Of a stretch of 64,000 nt of DNA, positions 11,508-21,050 are shown in pieces (position 1 is the stretch's first letter; every line of letters begins with the position of its first letter). The DNA lies in assembly GCF_000002865.3 (NCBI RefSeq), contig NW_001865050.1:397098-461097 (forward strand), in the 5' to 3' direction. Origin of the DNA: Monosiga brevicollis MX1 (taxonomy: Eukaryota; Opisthokonta; Choanoflagellata; Craspedida; Salpingoecidae). The position numbers and the translations under genes were made by a program. A model generated the notes under the pieces. It searched no databases, was not told the origin of the DNA, and saw only the letters and a list, made by a program, of their open reading frames with translations.

Positions 11508-14500
11508 ATGCTGATGATGATGATGAGCCGGACGATGATGGGGCACGGTGATATGGCAGCGCGAGATCGAGATCGGGCGAGGATTGGGGCGTGGCGCAGG
11601 GCCTTGGGTGGGTTGGGTGGATATGGGATGCTACTGGTGTTCTGGTGTGTTGCTATGGTGTTGTCCGTGGCTGAGGGACAGACCATCTCGCGGGCCACGT
11701 GCGAGTACATGGACAATCCTGTTGGGATTGCGACTCGCACGCCGCGCTTCAGCTGGGAGCTTCAGGGAGCAGCCGATGTGTATGGCCTGAAGCAGACGAG
11801 TTACCGGCTCCGTTTGGCCTTGTCCTCGGAGCAATTGGCTGCCGATGACTGCTTGATCGACACCGGGCGCATTGCTTCGGCACAGAGCACGCTCGTGTCT
11901 CTCCCTGCAACGGCCCAGCAGCTGATCAGTGGCCAGCACTACAGCTGGGACGTGTCTCTCGATTTAGTGGACAATCAGAACCGTACTTACTCCAATGTCC
12001 GGCCGACAGAGCCCCTGTACTTTGTTGTCGGCAATCTACAGGCCAGGGACTGGAGTGCCAAGTCGACGTTTATCGGTCTGCCTCCCACCAACCCCGCCAA
12101 TAGCACTAGCTACGCTTACGTTGATTGCCCCTGGTGCCGTACCGTGGTGACGCTCAGTGAGACCCCACTCGCGGCCCTCGAGGACAATCGTACCCGCGTT
12201 CATCTGGAGGTGGCCTCCGTGGGCTACCACGAGCCATACATTGCCGGTGCCCGCGTGGCTCCAGGCACCCACCTTCTCCCCGCCGTCAGTTACCTGCCAA
12301 AGAGAATCCTCAGCAAGACTTATGACGTGACCGATCTCGTCCGACAGAACTCAAGCTTTGTCCTCGGCCTATGGCTCGGCCCTGGCTGGGGCGCCTTCAC
12401 CGCCTCGGGCTACACCACCTTTGCTGATTTTCCCCAGGTGCCCCTGGTTCGCGCCGAGCTGAACATGCGCATGCCCAATGGCGACCTGGTGCTGCTGGCT
12501 GCGACGGGCCAGACTTTGGGTACCTGGCGTTGCAACCAGAGCAACATGCAGCACGTTGGCGGCTGGGTCTCGGGTAACTACGGAGGTGATCAGGTGGACA
12601 ATCGCATCTCTGACACAGACTGGCTGCACTCCGACTACGATGACTCGGCCTGGCCCCACGCCACCACCTACGACCCCACCCTTGGCGGCAAGACCATCTC
12701 GCCCGCCGGTCTCGAACCGACCGGCGTCTTGGGCGAGGTGCAGGCCCGCCATGCTAATTGCACCGGACCAACCAGCAACATGACGTGCGTCGTCACGATG
12801 GACGAACTTTTCACGGGCTGGGTCAACGTGACCGACATGCAGACCACCCCCAATGGCACTGTCACCCTTCAGTATGCCACTAACGAGGGCGTCACCATGG
12901 AGTTTAACATGATGGACAAAGCCATCGCCAACGCTGAGGGCCGAGCTGCTCTGCAGAACCGCTTTTGCTTCCATGAAATTCAATACGTCACGATCACGGG
13001 CTTGACTGCGCCTCTGAATGCCGTCAACATGCGCGGCATCAAACTCGGGAACTTGCGCACACAACGCGGTGCCTTCAGCTCATCCAATCCTCTTTTCAAC
13101 GCCATGTACAACGCCTCCATTGACACGTATCGTGGCATTACCATCTCCGGCGTTTCCGTGGACTGCCCCCATCGTGAGCGTCTGGGCTATGGTGGGGACG
13201 CCCACACTTCCCTCGAAATGGCGCTGGCCACCTTTGATTCAGGCGCCTTCATGCTCAAGTGGGCCCAGGACTGGGAGGATGTGCAAAGTTGGAATGGCAC
13301 CGCCGGCATCGTACCCCACACCGCACCCACCATTTCCGGTGGGGGTGGTCCTGGCTGGTCAGTTACAAGGCGGGGGAAACGGGATATCTATTTTTTTGTC
13401 GTCGAGACATTTGCAAGGGCCAAGACTTGGATCCTGGTGCTCAAGCCGATTTGTCTCCGCTTGCATTTCCTCATGCTTGCCTCTGCCTTGTTTCCATTGT
13501 TGCTAGGGGAGGCTTTATTTTTACGCTGCCGTGGGAGCTCTATCGCTCGTACGGTGATGTGGCCGCCGCCGAACGGCTGCTCCCGCACATGCGCGCGCTT
13601 CTGGGCTTCTGGCTCACCCATGTGTCGGCTGAGGGTTTGATTGGGCCTTTCGGGGGGTATTGGGACTTTCTCGGCGATTGGCTCACACCACATGGGTCTG
13701 AGCTGGCCACAAGCCCAGATGCACTGCTCTTTAACAACAACTACATTGCGTTGTGCTTCCGACGCTATGCTGCCTTTACGCGCATGCTCACTGGCAATGC
13801 CACAGAGGCGGCTTGGGCTGAGCAGTGGGCAACCAACTTGGGCACGGCCATCCATACCAAGTTTTACAACGCCAGTTGCGGTGGCTACCTATACTGCTAC
13901 CAGGGCCACCTGCTCATGCCCCTTGTCGCCGAGACGGTCCCGTCCGATCAAGTAGCAGCCATTCAGGCGCGTCTGCGCCAAGCAATCAGCACCGACACTG
14001 ACTCCCACTTTGACACGGGTCTGCACGGCACGTACTTTTTAACGCGCTACCTTGTCCTTCAAGGCTGGTCTGATGATATGGGTGCACTGGCTGCCCAACG
14101 CACGTTCCCCAGCTATGGCTGGTTCTTGGATCAGGGCTACACGACCTGGCCCGAAGAGTGGCAGGGTGCTCCCTCGCGCATGCATGGGTGCTACAATGCC
14201 ATCGGATTATGGTTCTCACAGGGCTTGGCTGGCATCCAAGTTGCACATGCTCTGGATGAGACGCGCGCTGCGCAGGTTGTGTGCCGTGCTCCCTATGATC
14301 TGTCACTTGTGTCGGATGTTACTGGTGATGTTCATACCATCTGGGGCATCATCACGTCGACCTGGACTCGCTCGCCTGCGGGTCTGGTTCATCACAACCT
14401 CACGATTCCAGGGAATATGGATGTGACGGTGGAAATCCCTGCCACCACTTCTGACGTACACCTGCTGAATCAACCCGTGCTGGGCAGCAGCCTGACGCTA

Positions 14501-14596
14501 CTAGCTCCGGCGGACGCGGCCCGTAATCTTACCCTAACTTCGGGCTTCTACCAAATCATGTTCCAGCTGCCTTCGGCCAGCATCAGCGCGACCTAG
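11508..14596 (+). CDS. Alpha-L-rhamnosidase, GH78 family, secreted
   Basis: Two exons, 11508-13357 and 13507-14596. The split codon TG|G rebuilds PGWGGFIFTLPWELYRSYGD across the junction, about 979 residues. The true start may be the later in-frame ATG at 11553. A hydrophobic segment near the N-terminus (GMLLVFWCVAMVLSVAEG) acts as signal peptide or anchor. Family signatures: NPVGIATRTPRFSWEL at the start of the beta-sandwich, VDCPHRERLGYGGDA in the (alpha/alpha)6 catalytic barrel with candidate acidic catalytic residues, WELYRSYGD, and TTWPEEW near the end of the barrel. GH78 enzymes cleave terminal alpha-L-rhamnose from plant, algal or bacterial polysaccharides and glycosides. A role in digesting prey or algal polysaccharide, and acquisition from bacteria or fungi, are inferences. 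The single intron argues for established residence in the genome. Confidence 0.88.
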
Positions 14597-14873
14597 AACG
14601 CCAACATCTCATCTGGCCCTGCAGTCAGAACTACACCCTCTTGTGATTGTAGCTTGTGCAATTGGCGGCGCGTACCAAGAGCCGGCACAAATTGAGGCAT
14701 CACAACACAAAGAAATAAACTCAACACATGACTTGCATGACTTTGCTCACCCCGAGTTACCATATTAGAGGATGAGGCCAAGATTGAGTCCAATGTCAAT
14801 CTCATCGCGACCACACATCCACATGCCAAAAAGGCGAGCAAATCAGAAAGGAATGGTTGTAAACAGAGACACT
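14597..14873. other. Convergent 3' intergenic region
   Basis: Lies between the rhamnosidase stop and the end of the minus-strand membrane gene. AATAAA at 14713 could be the polyadenylation signal of the rhamnosidase. Nothing else seen. Confidence 0.4.
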
Positions 14874-16872
14874 CTATTGCTCATCACCCTCATCATCAAG
14901 AATGGTCCAGCCTCGTTGACGCAGGCCTTCGGCACCGGGCGAGGGACTGGTGTGCGAGCCAAATGTTGTATCTTCCTCCTCCAAGACGCTCCAGCCCCTT
15001 GGGCGAGGCGTGCTGGATGCTAGTGGCTCCTCGAAGGAAGAATTAAACTCCTCGACTGGAGCAGTCGGGGTCACGGGCTGTTATATCCGTAGAGCACAGG
15101 TGCCGTCCCGACCATAATCGTGGAGTAAGAAGACAAGGAAAGCAACAGTGCAATGTGAACACAGGCGACTCGAAGCCTCGGAAAAAAAAAAAAAAAACAT
15201 TACCGCAACAGACCGCAACAGAAGGGCCGGCAAGGCAAAAAAAACTGGAACAAAGTCAGGCAATCAAGTCACTAACAACACAGCCAGAAGTGTTGACGTA
15301 CGCGAGCCGTGGCTTTGGGCGTAGTCGAAGGCATTGTGGTCTGGGGTGCGTGTGCAACGGGCCGGCTCTGCCGAGCTGCTTGGCCGGTACGTCGCACGGA
15401 AGGCGTGGGCGTCGCGTCCGATTCCACTACTCATCGTGAACAGCGCGTGAGGCCCGGGCAAAGCACGGGGCAGAGACTTTTGACAACGGCCCAAACATGC
15501 GGCTCACCAATAACGACGCGGTCAGGCAAGTTATCAAAGAAGGAGCGAACAGCCAAAATGATGCGACAGAATTGATGAGTCGCGATAGGGCTGGCGATGC
15601 GCCAGTACTTGCGTGCCAGCTCGTAGCGGCGCAAAGGCCAGTAGAGATGAAAGGCTAGGACTGCAAGACCCATGGTGAATGGTGGGAGCTGTGCGGGACA
15701 TCAAAGCATTATTCACACGTGCCAGGACGATGGCTTGAACCTACCGCTCCAAAAAAGCATGGCGTGGGGCTTGAAAAAGTGACAGAGGGCAGCCAAGCCC
15801 ATGAACAAGGATACAAACATAAACGTCAACTATCAAGGCGGTGTCATAAATGAGTTGGCAACTATACAAAACGAAAAGCCGCCAGAAATTGCGAGTCGGT
15901 CGTGCCACTTGCGGTGACGTACAAAGCCGGGCGCATCGTGGCGTGCAGCACGACAGCTGTGCGACACAGAGTAGCGCATACCGGACCCAGTCAGAACAAC
16001 GTTGAGCAGGGTTTCCAAGGATCTTTTGAACCGGTTGTTAACGAGTTTCAGGGTACAGTAAGTGTTACCTGCTTCGAAACTGGGACATGGATTCGCGTAG
16101 CTGCGTCACGCCGTCGGCAAACTCACGCAGTGTGAGGCCGGGGCGTCTAGGCGGACCAATTCGATACGGTGCGATATGAGAGACTGTCTCAGTCCGAGAT
16201 AACTTGTTGTTTTGGCCCCGCACCAGTTTGTGACCGGCACATCAAAAAAAAATGCGGTTGTCACTTGTGTCAAACGCATGCGTACAAGGATTGATGTCGA
16301 GTGCCGATATCCGTGCTCGTCAACTTGTTGAGAAGTTCCTTGTGCTTCTGGCTCAGACTAGGAAGCTTGGTACCCATGCCTCCCAACACGCGATAAGCCA
16401 AAATGGCCAGCATGCCGCAGGCCAGCTGTGAAGGGGCCATCAGCCCAACTCGTGAGACTAGCCTGACACGCATGGGAACATTTGTTGACAAAACGGTCAG
16501 TCCGCTTTCGCTTGAACCAACCTTGGCAAGGGGAGGCATCGAGCTTTGTACCCATAATGCGGCGATGGCAGTATCCAGGCTAAAAAGAATGGCACCCCTG
16601 CGTGATGGAGCAAGCACGATTAGAGCACACCAGAACAAGCCTACCATAAAAAGCTGAGGGCAGCCACTGCAGGCCAAACAAGCACGCACGAGAGAAGGTG
16701 ATGCCAGCCCAATGCGGCTTGAATGCGAAGAAAAATGTCTTCGTAAGGACGCAGCCGTGCCTCAAGCTGCATGCGAGTACACAAATGCGGCATGTCAAGA
16801 CAGATTGAACATGACCGGAATATGTGCATGAAAACACAGCCTGTCCCAACCCACCTCAGCTGACGTCGCCAT
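14874..16872 (-). CDS. RETREG/FAM134-like membrane protein with two C-terminal LIR motifs
   Basis: Proposed start ATG at 16872 (MATSAE, exon 16855-16872); the next exon, 16645-16766, begins LEARLRPYEDIFLRIQAALG. Later pieces are hydrophobic segments: WHHLLSCVLVWPAVAALSFL, LACGMLAILAYRVLGG, then LTFMFVSLFMGLAALCHFF joined to FTMGLAVLAFHLYWPLRRYE. The paired long hydrophobic stretches, and an LxWPLxxYE-like end of the second pair, resemble the reticulon-homology domain of FAM134/RETREG ER-phagy receptors. The last exon encodes an acidic tail with two copies of RGW[ST][VI]L followed by acidic residues (RGWSVLEEED and RGWTILDDEG), textbook W-x-x-L LC3-interacting motifs, ending at the stop 14874-14876. 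Some middle junctions are not resolved. LIR motifs are seen directly; family membership is likely but not certain. Confidence 0.5.
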
Positions 16873-17404
16873 TGTGATGGATGATGGCTGCCTCCCTGCC
16901 ACACAACCCACACAACCAACAAGCGCAGGTTCAGCCTGAGTGATGCTGGCACTTCAATAAGGCCACCAGCTGAGACAGAGAGCGCCGGTAGCCCACCACC
17001 CGCACCAACCAGGCACAGGAAGTCACGGACGTCGCAGAGCCTCCTTGGATGTTGATGTCGCACAGCTGCACAAGCACGCACCAGCGTTGATTACAGCGCC
17101 GCTTGCATGAAAACGCCAACACGATGCCCCGTGACACAGCTCGATCAAGTCAACAGCGTCACATCAACAGCTTACGCTTGTCTGAGAAGAAGCCTTGAAC
17201 GCAGACCAGTGAGCGAGCTGGGGAGGAACAGGAAAGAGCGAGCGACAACCAGACGGCAGCGAGATGCCAAAAGAAAATAAAAATAAAACTTGAGACTGAC
17301 GCGGCGACACGAAGAACGCCATCACAGCAAACGTACACATCATGTCAGCATATGTATTTGCAAGTCTTTTATATAAAATAATTTGGACTAGATGGACAAG
17401 CTCA
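16873..17404. promoter_or_regulatory. Region upstream of the RETREG-like gene and before the tRNA array
   Basis: No supported gene. Short minus-strand frames here are not conserved-looking and lie outside the proposed start. AT content rises towards the first tRNA. Confidence 0.35.
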
Positions 17405-17476
17405 TCCCCCATAGTCAAATGGCTATGATGTGACGCTCTCACCGTCAAGGTCGGGGTTCGATTCCCCGTGGGGGAG
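17405..17476 (+). tRNA. tRNA-Glu (CUC), copy 1
   Basis: A 72-nt cloverleaf: acceptor TCCCCCA/TGGGGGA with discriminator G; D stem GTCA/TGAT; anticodon stem TGACG/CGTCA with loop CTCTCAC (anticodon CTC); T stem CGGGG/CCCCG with loop TTCGATT. There is no intron. It is followed by GTTAACCTTTTTG, a Pol III terminator. Confidence 0.95.
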
Positions 17477-17575
17477 TTAACCTTTTTGTCTCGTTCGACA
17501 GTTGTCATCCTTTTTTGTAGGATGATATTTTGATGTTGTTTATATGTATTAACTTCTACAACCTGAACAAGCTCA

Positions 17576-17647
17576 TCCCCCATAGTCAAATGGCTATGAT
17601 GTGACGCTCTCACCGTCAAGGTCGGGGTTCGATTCCCCGTGGGGGAG
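17576..17647 (+). tRNA. tRNA-Glu (CUC), copy 2
   Basis: Sequence identical to copy 1, 99 bp downstream of it. The flank AAGCTCA before the gene is also shared with copy 1. It is followed by GTTAATTCTTTTTTTG. Confidence 0.95.
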
Positions 17648-17749
17648 TTAATTCTTTTTTTGCTTTGTTAACCGTTTTTTTTTTTTTGGTTTTTTTTACA
17701 CAAGACGATCGTTGTGTACAGGATTATGCCGTTAACTTTTCATCACTCA

Positions 17750-17821
17750 TCCCCCATAGTCAAATGGCTATGATGTGACGCTCTCACCGTCAAGGTCGGG
17801 GTTCGATTCCCCGTGGGGGAG
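17750..17821 (+). tRNA. tRNA-Glu (CUC), copy 3
   Basis: Identical 72-nt gene. The upstream flank differs from copies 1 and 2 beyond CTCA, while the downstream GTTAATTCTTTTTTTG is conserved and supplies the terminator. Confidence 0.95.
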
Positions 17822-18439
17822 TTAATTCTTTTTTTGTTAGCGTCGAATCCGTGCTGGAGCCGGATAGAGACTTCGCGCTGTCAAGGGCAAGGGATGGACG
17901 ACTTCGTTCACTTGGGGCGACGTTGTATGTTGCAAGTTCGTGGTCGAGGCATCAACTTAATGGACGGTGTTTTTTTGATGCAGTCGCGTGGCTCGTCTGC
18001 GATGCCCAAATCAAGACATATACGGTGTTTTTTTGCCGGTGACTCTCGACCCCGCTAGCACCAGCGCGCGCTTAGCCTTTGCACTCACGTCAACAACAAT
18101 ATCGTAATCACAGTTTTCAAATAAATCACCACTTTTCTTAACTGTCGGAACTGTCATGCTATGTCGTAGTCCAATGCTATGCAAACGGATGCGAAAGGAC
18201 GTTGTCTCGACGTTAAGGTAACAGACTGGCGTTATCACAGCAAGCAAACTGCTAACCCACGTAGTATTCGGCCCAGCGGCTGGCGCGGGCATACATCTAG
18301 CCATGCCTTGATTGGTACATCATCATCTCCATTCATTTTTTTTTAATTCCGCCAAAATTCGCACAAAAAGAACAAAAAACGCCATAGTATGACAACAATG
18401 TCGTTTATATATTAACATTTCTTCGGCTCAATAAGCTCA
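17822..18439. other. Spacer between tRNA-Glu copies 3 and 4
   Basis: AT-rich intergenic DNA with no supported gene. Two open frames (17813-18058 and 18011-18304) have no recognisable content. Confidence 0.5.
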
Positions 18440-18511
18440 TCCCCCATAGTCAAATGGCTATGATGTGACGCTCTCACCGTCAAGGTCGGGGTTCGATTCC
18501 CCGTGGGGGAG
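18440..18511 (+). tRNA. tRNA-Glu (CUC), copy 4
   Basis: Identical to the other three copies, with AAGCTCA upstream as in copies 1 and 2, and GTTAATTCTTTTTTTG downstream. It ends 154 bp before the start of the C78 peptidase gene on the same strand. Confidence 0.95.
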
Positions 18512-18665
18512 TTAATTCTTTTTTTGTCGCCGTCTTGTGTGTCTGCACTCACATTTAATTTTTTTTCGGAGGCTGAGGACGCCGGGATGGCGCAGGAGGA
18601 AGGTGCGGCGGTGTGGGCAGTCGGGTCAGCGCGGTGGCGGTGGACAGGTGTGTGACCGGGCAGGG

Positions 18666-20123
18666 ATGGAGGCGGTGCCTCGGGTCGCATGTCCCGTGTG
18701 CGGCCGGCAATTGCCTCAGTACGCCATTCAGCAGCATGTCAATGGGTGTCTCGAGGTCGAATGTCGGGATGATGCACGCCCTGCTGCAGCACCGTCGCCA
18801 CAGCACCGCACTGTGAGCGGGAGCAAAGCAGAGAGGACGTTCGCCTCGAGTGCCGATGAGCGGCGCGGTGTGGACGACGAGGGCGACGAGGGCGACGAGG
18901 GTGACGAGGGCGACGAGGGCGACGAGGGCGACGACGTCATATGGCTGTCCCCACCACGTGTCCAGGTCACACGGCCGCCAACAGCTGCATCAGCAGTGCC
19001 AGCCAAGATACCACCGGCAACAGCCGAGCCCGCCGCACCCCCGCGATGGGTAGCCCCCATCGCGAGCGAAGTCGGTACACTGGCCGCGGAGGAGGGACAT
19101 GGTGGGATAGAGCTGGCAAACCAGCTTGCCCGCGCGTGTGCGCAGCTTCCACCGCCGCGTGGGGTTCACGGGGTTCGGACCACAGTCTGTCGCAACGTGC
19201 GTCACTACCACCAGCGTGATGCAGCACAGACATACGCTTGCGGGTACCGCAATCTGCAAATGCTGACCTCACACCTGTTGACGCGACCCGAGTACGCCAA
19301 CCTCTTCAACGGTCGCATCCCGTCCCTCAGCGCCCTGCAAAGGCTCATCGAACACGGGTGGGCGGCGGGATTCGACCCCGCTGGCGCCGAGCAGTTGGAC
19401 TATCGCGTGGTGGGGACGGATAAATGGATTGGCGCCACTGACATGGTGGCCATGCTGCGCGCTCAAGGCGTGGGCGCCGACGTTGTGGACTTTTTCTTGC
19501 ACGCACCCACTGACCAAGCCCGCTTGCAGGAGCGACTTGTCACCTGGGTCTGGGACTACTTTAGCGCCGACGCTCCAACCGGGCAACACGTGCACACAGG
19601 CCGCCCACCTCTCGTTCTGCAGGTGGGTGCAAACTCTACACCCTTGCATGTCGAGGCACGTCTTGTGCTGCCACTGACACAGCCAGCCTCATGCGCTTTC
19701 TTGTCTATGCACAGGCGCAAGGGCACTCTCGGCTCATTGTTGGTGCAGAGCGGCGCGTGGCGAGAGGGCAGGTAACCATACTTCTCCTTGTCTTCGATCC
19801 CTTCCACTTTACCCACCAGCTGGAGCAAGCCTTGCGCACCCGCAGTGACTGGGTCAAGGTGGGTCATTGAGGAGGCGGGTGTGCACATCGCCATGCGGGC
19901 TTTGCTGGCAGCTCGTGCAACCAGTCTTCTTTGCAACGGTAGAGCATGGTTCTCACAGCGGGTTGGTCCCGTCCCATCGCAGAGCATCAAGCGGCGACCC
20001 AGCTCGCTGCGACACAACGCCTACCAACTCCTGGTCATCGGGGCACCACACCCACCAGAATGCCCACCAAAACAGATCATCGCCGCACTGGAGCGTCACG
20101 ACATGTCGCGCACCGTGCCGTGA
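18666..20123 (+). CDS. ZUP1/ZUFSP-like deubiquitinase (peptidase family C78) with UBZ finger
   Basis: Three exons, all phase 0: 18666-19622, 19715-19858 and 19983-20123, giving 413 residues. An N-terminal C2HC zinc finger (CPVCGRQLPQYAIQQHVNGC, spacing C-x2-C-x11-H-x3-C) matches UBZ4-type ubiquitin binders. A low-complexity linker with repeated Asp-Glu-Gly follows (coded by tandem GGCGACGAG units, about 18880-18930). The catalytic domain shows YACGYRNLQML with the nucleophilic Cys, then AQGHSRLIVG with the His and VFDPFHF with the Asp in exon 2. ZUP1 cleaves K63-linked ubiquitin chains and acts in genome maintenance; the related UFSP enzymes process UFM1. The UBZ favours ZUP1. This protein is shorter than animal ZUP1, with one visible finger instead of several. 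Confidence 0.87.
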
Positions 20124-20572
20124 CGCATGCAGCCTTCCCCCAGCCCGTCTGCATGCGGCATCCAGTCAGACGACCGGGTGCACATAACTTCTGCAGACCC
20201 GAGTTCGCTCCATCGATTGTTGTCAATCGCCGACTCGTGGCCGCGAGGGCGTCGAACCGACTGTCTTGTGTCCAGCGGGTTGCTCGTTGCTTCGAGCACT
20301 CCTTCCTCCTATCCAAAATACTGCGTCCTGCGCGCCATAATTAATAATTTAAGAGCCTGATATTTTGTTCGTTCGTCACACTCAAAGTGATCATCGGCAG
20401 CGACTCATCACTCATCGTCACGGTGGGCATGGCGCTGCGTCATCCACGTCCCGGCGTCAAGGCCCGGGCTTGCCCAACCTCAAACGTCCCCGACGCCCTA
20501 CGCAGGAGTATATTTTTGCTTTTGGACGCCGCATTTATATGTAGATTTATGCTACCCAGTGTCAGCACAGTT
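20124..20572. promoter_or_regulatory. Intergenic region and upstream flank of the permuted tRNA
   Basis: No protein gene supported. TTTATATG at 20534-20541 lies about 32 nt before the tRNA 3' half, and a second AT-rich stretch (GTATATTTTTG) lies near 20508. Either could serve as an upstream TATA element for Pol III. Confidence 0.4.
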
Positions 20573-20680
20573 AACCAAAGGTCACGAGTTCAATTCTCGT
20601 AGGTGCCTCATAACCACTGCTTGGAACCCTTCAACCGGTTCTCGGCGCCTTAGCTCAGTGGTAGAGCGTTGGTCTAGTAA
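20573..20680 (+). tRNA. Circularly permuted tRNA-Thr (AGU): 3' half precedes 5' half
   Basis: 3' half, 20573-20608: loop base A38, anticodon 3' stem ACCAA, variable AGGTC, T arm ACGAG-TTCAATT-CTCGT, acceptor AGGTGCC, discriminator T. A 35-nt linker follows (20609-20643). 5' half, 20644-20679/80: acceptor GGCGCCT, TA, D arm GCTC-AGTGGTA-GAGC, G, anticodon stem TTGGT, loop CTAGTA(A) with anticodon AGT. The halves complement each other fully: acceptor 7/7 (one G-U) and anticodon stem 5/5, giving a 72-nt tRNA-Thr. The break falls at 37/38, the canonical eukaryotic tRNA intron site. No 5' half lies before the 3' half and no 3' half follows the 5' half. A box TAGCTCAGTGG (20651-20661) lies downstream of the B box (20587-20597), inverted from normal order. 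T6 follows directly. Two truncated tRNA-Thr relics is the alternative. Confidence 0.75.
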
Positions 20681-20684
20681 GCCC

Positions 20685-20690
20685 TTTTTT
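20685..20690 (+). terminator. Pol III terminator after the permuted tRNA
   Basis: Six T residues begin 4-5 nt after the 5' half ends (AAGCCC then T6), where a permuted transcript should stop. A normally ordered gene would be cut mid-tRNA here. Confidence 0.6.
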
Positions 20691-21050
20691 GCTTTTTCTG
20701 CACCGAGCATGCCTTGCTGGCAGCGAGTTCCTCTTCCTCTCCCTCTGCCTCGCTCTTGTTGCGTGCTTCCCTTTGCTTTTTTTGTTCATTAACCCAAATG
20801 AGAAGAGGGCAGATTGCATGCACGCTTGCAAAATATCCTCGGAAGGTTTTTTTAAATCAATACGACGGGTCCTTGTGCCGACAGAGCAGCTCTTGCCCGG
20901 GGCTTTCCCCATCATCTCCCCACCACACTGCCACTGCCAAGGGCTCATGGCTCTGCCAAGAACGAAGTTATGAGTGCACATGGATGAGACGGTGGACGGA
21001 TGCAGGCAAATCAATACCCATAAAGCCTTCTCACTCCGGTTCCAAGCACC
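20691..21050. other. Intergenic region before the glycosyltransferase gene
   Basis: No supported gene; it holds the presumed promoter of the downstream plus-strand gene. Confidence 0.4.

Noticed and set aside
12369-13064. 231-codon minus-strand frame
   Set aside because: Shadow of the rhamnosidase exon; the plus-strand frame carries the GH78 motifs.
20551-20700. Bulge-helix-bulge at the permuted tRNA junction
   Set aside because: Leader and trailer bases next to the 37/38 break do not give a convincing four-pair helix with two three-base bulges, so I do not claim it.
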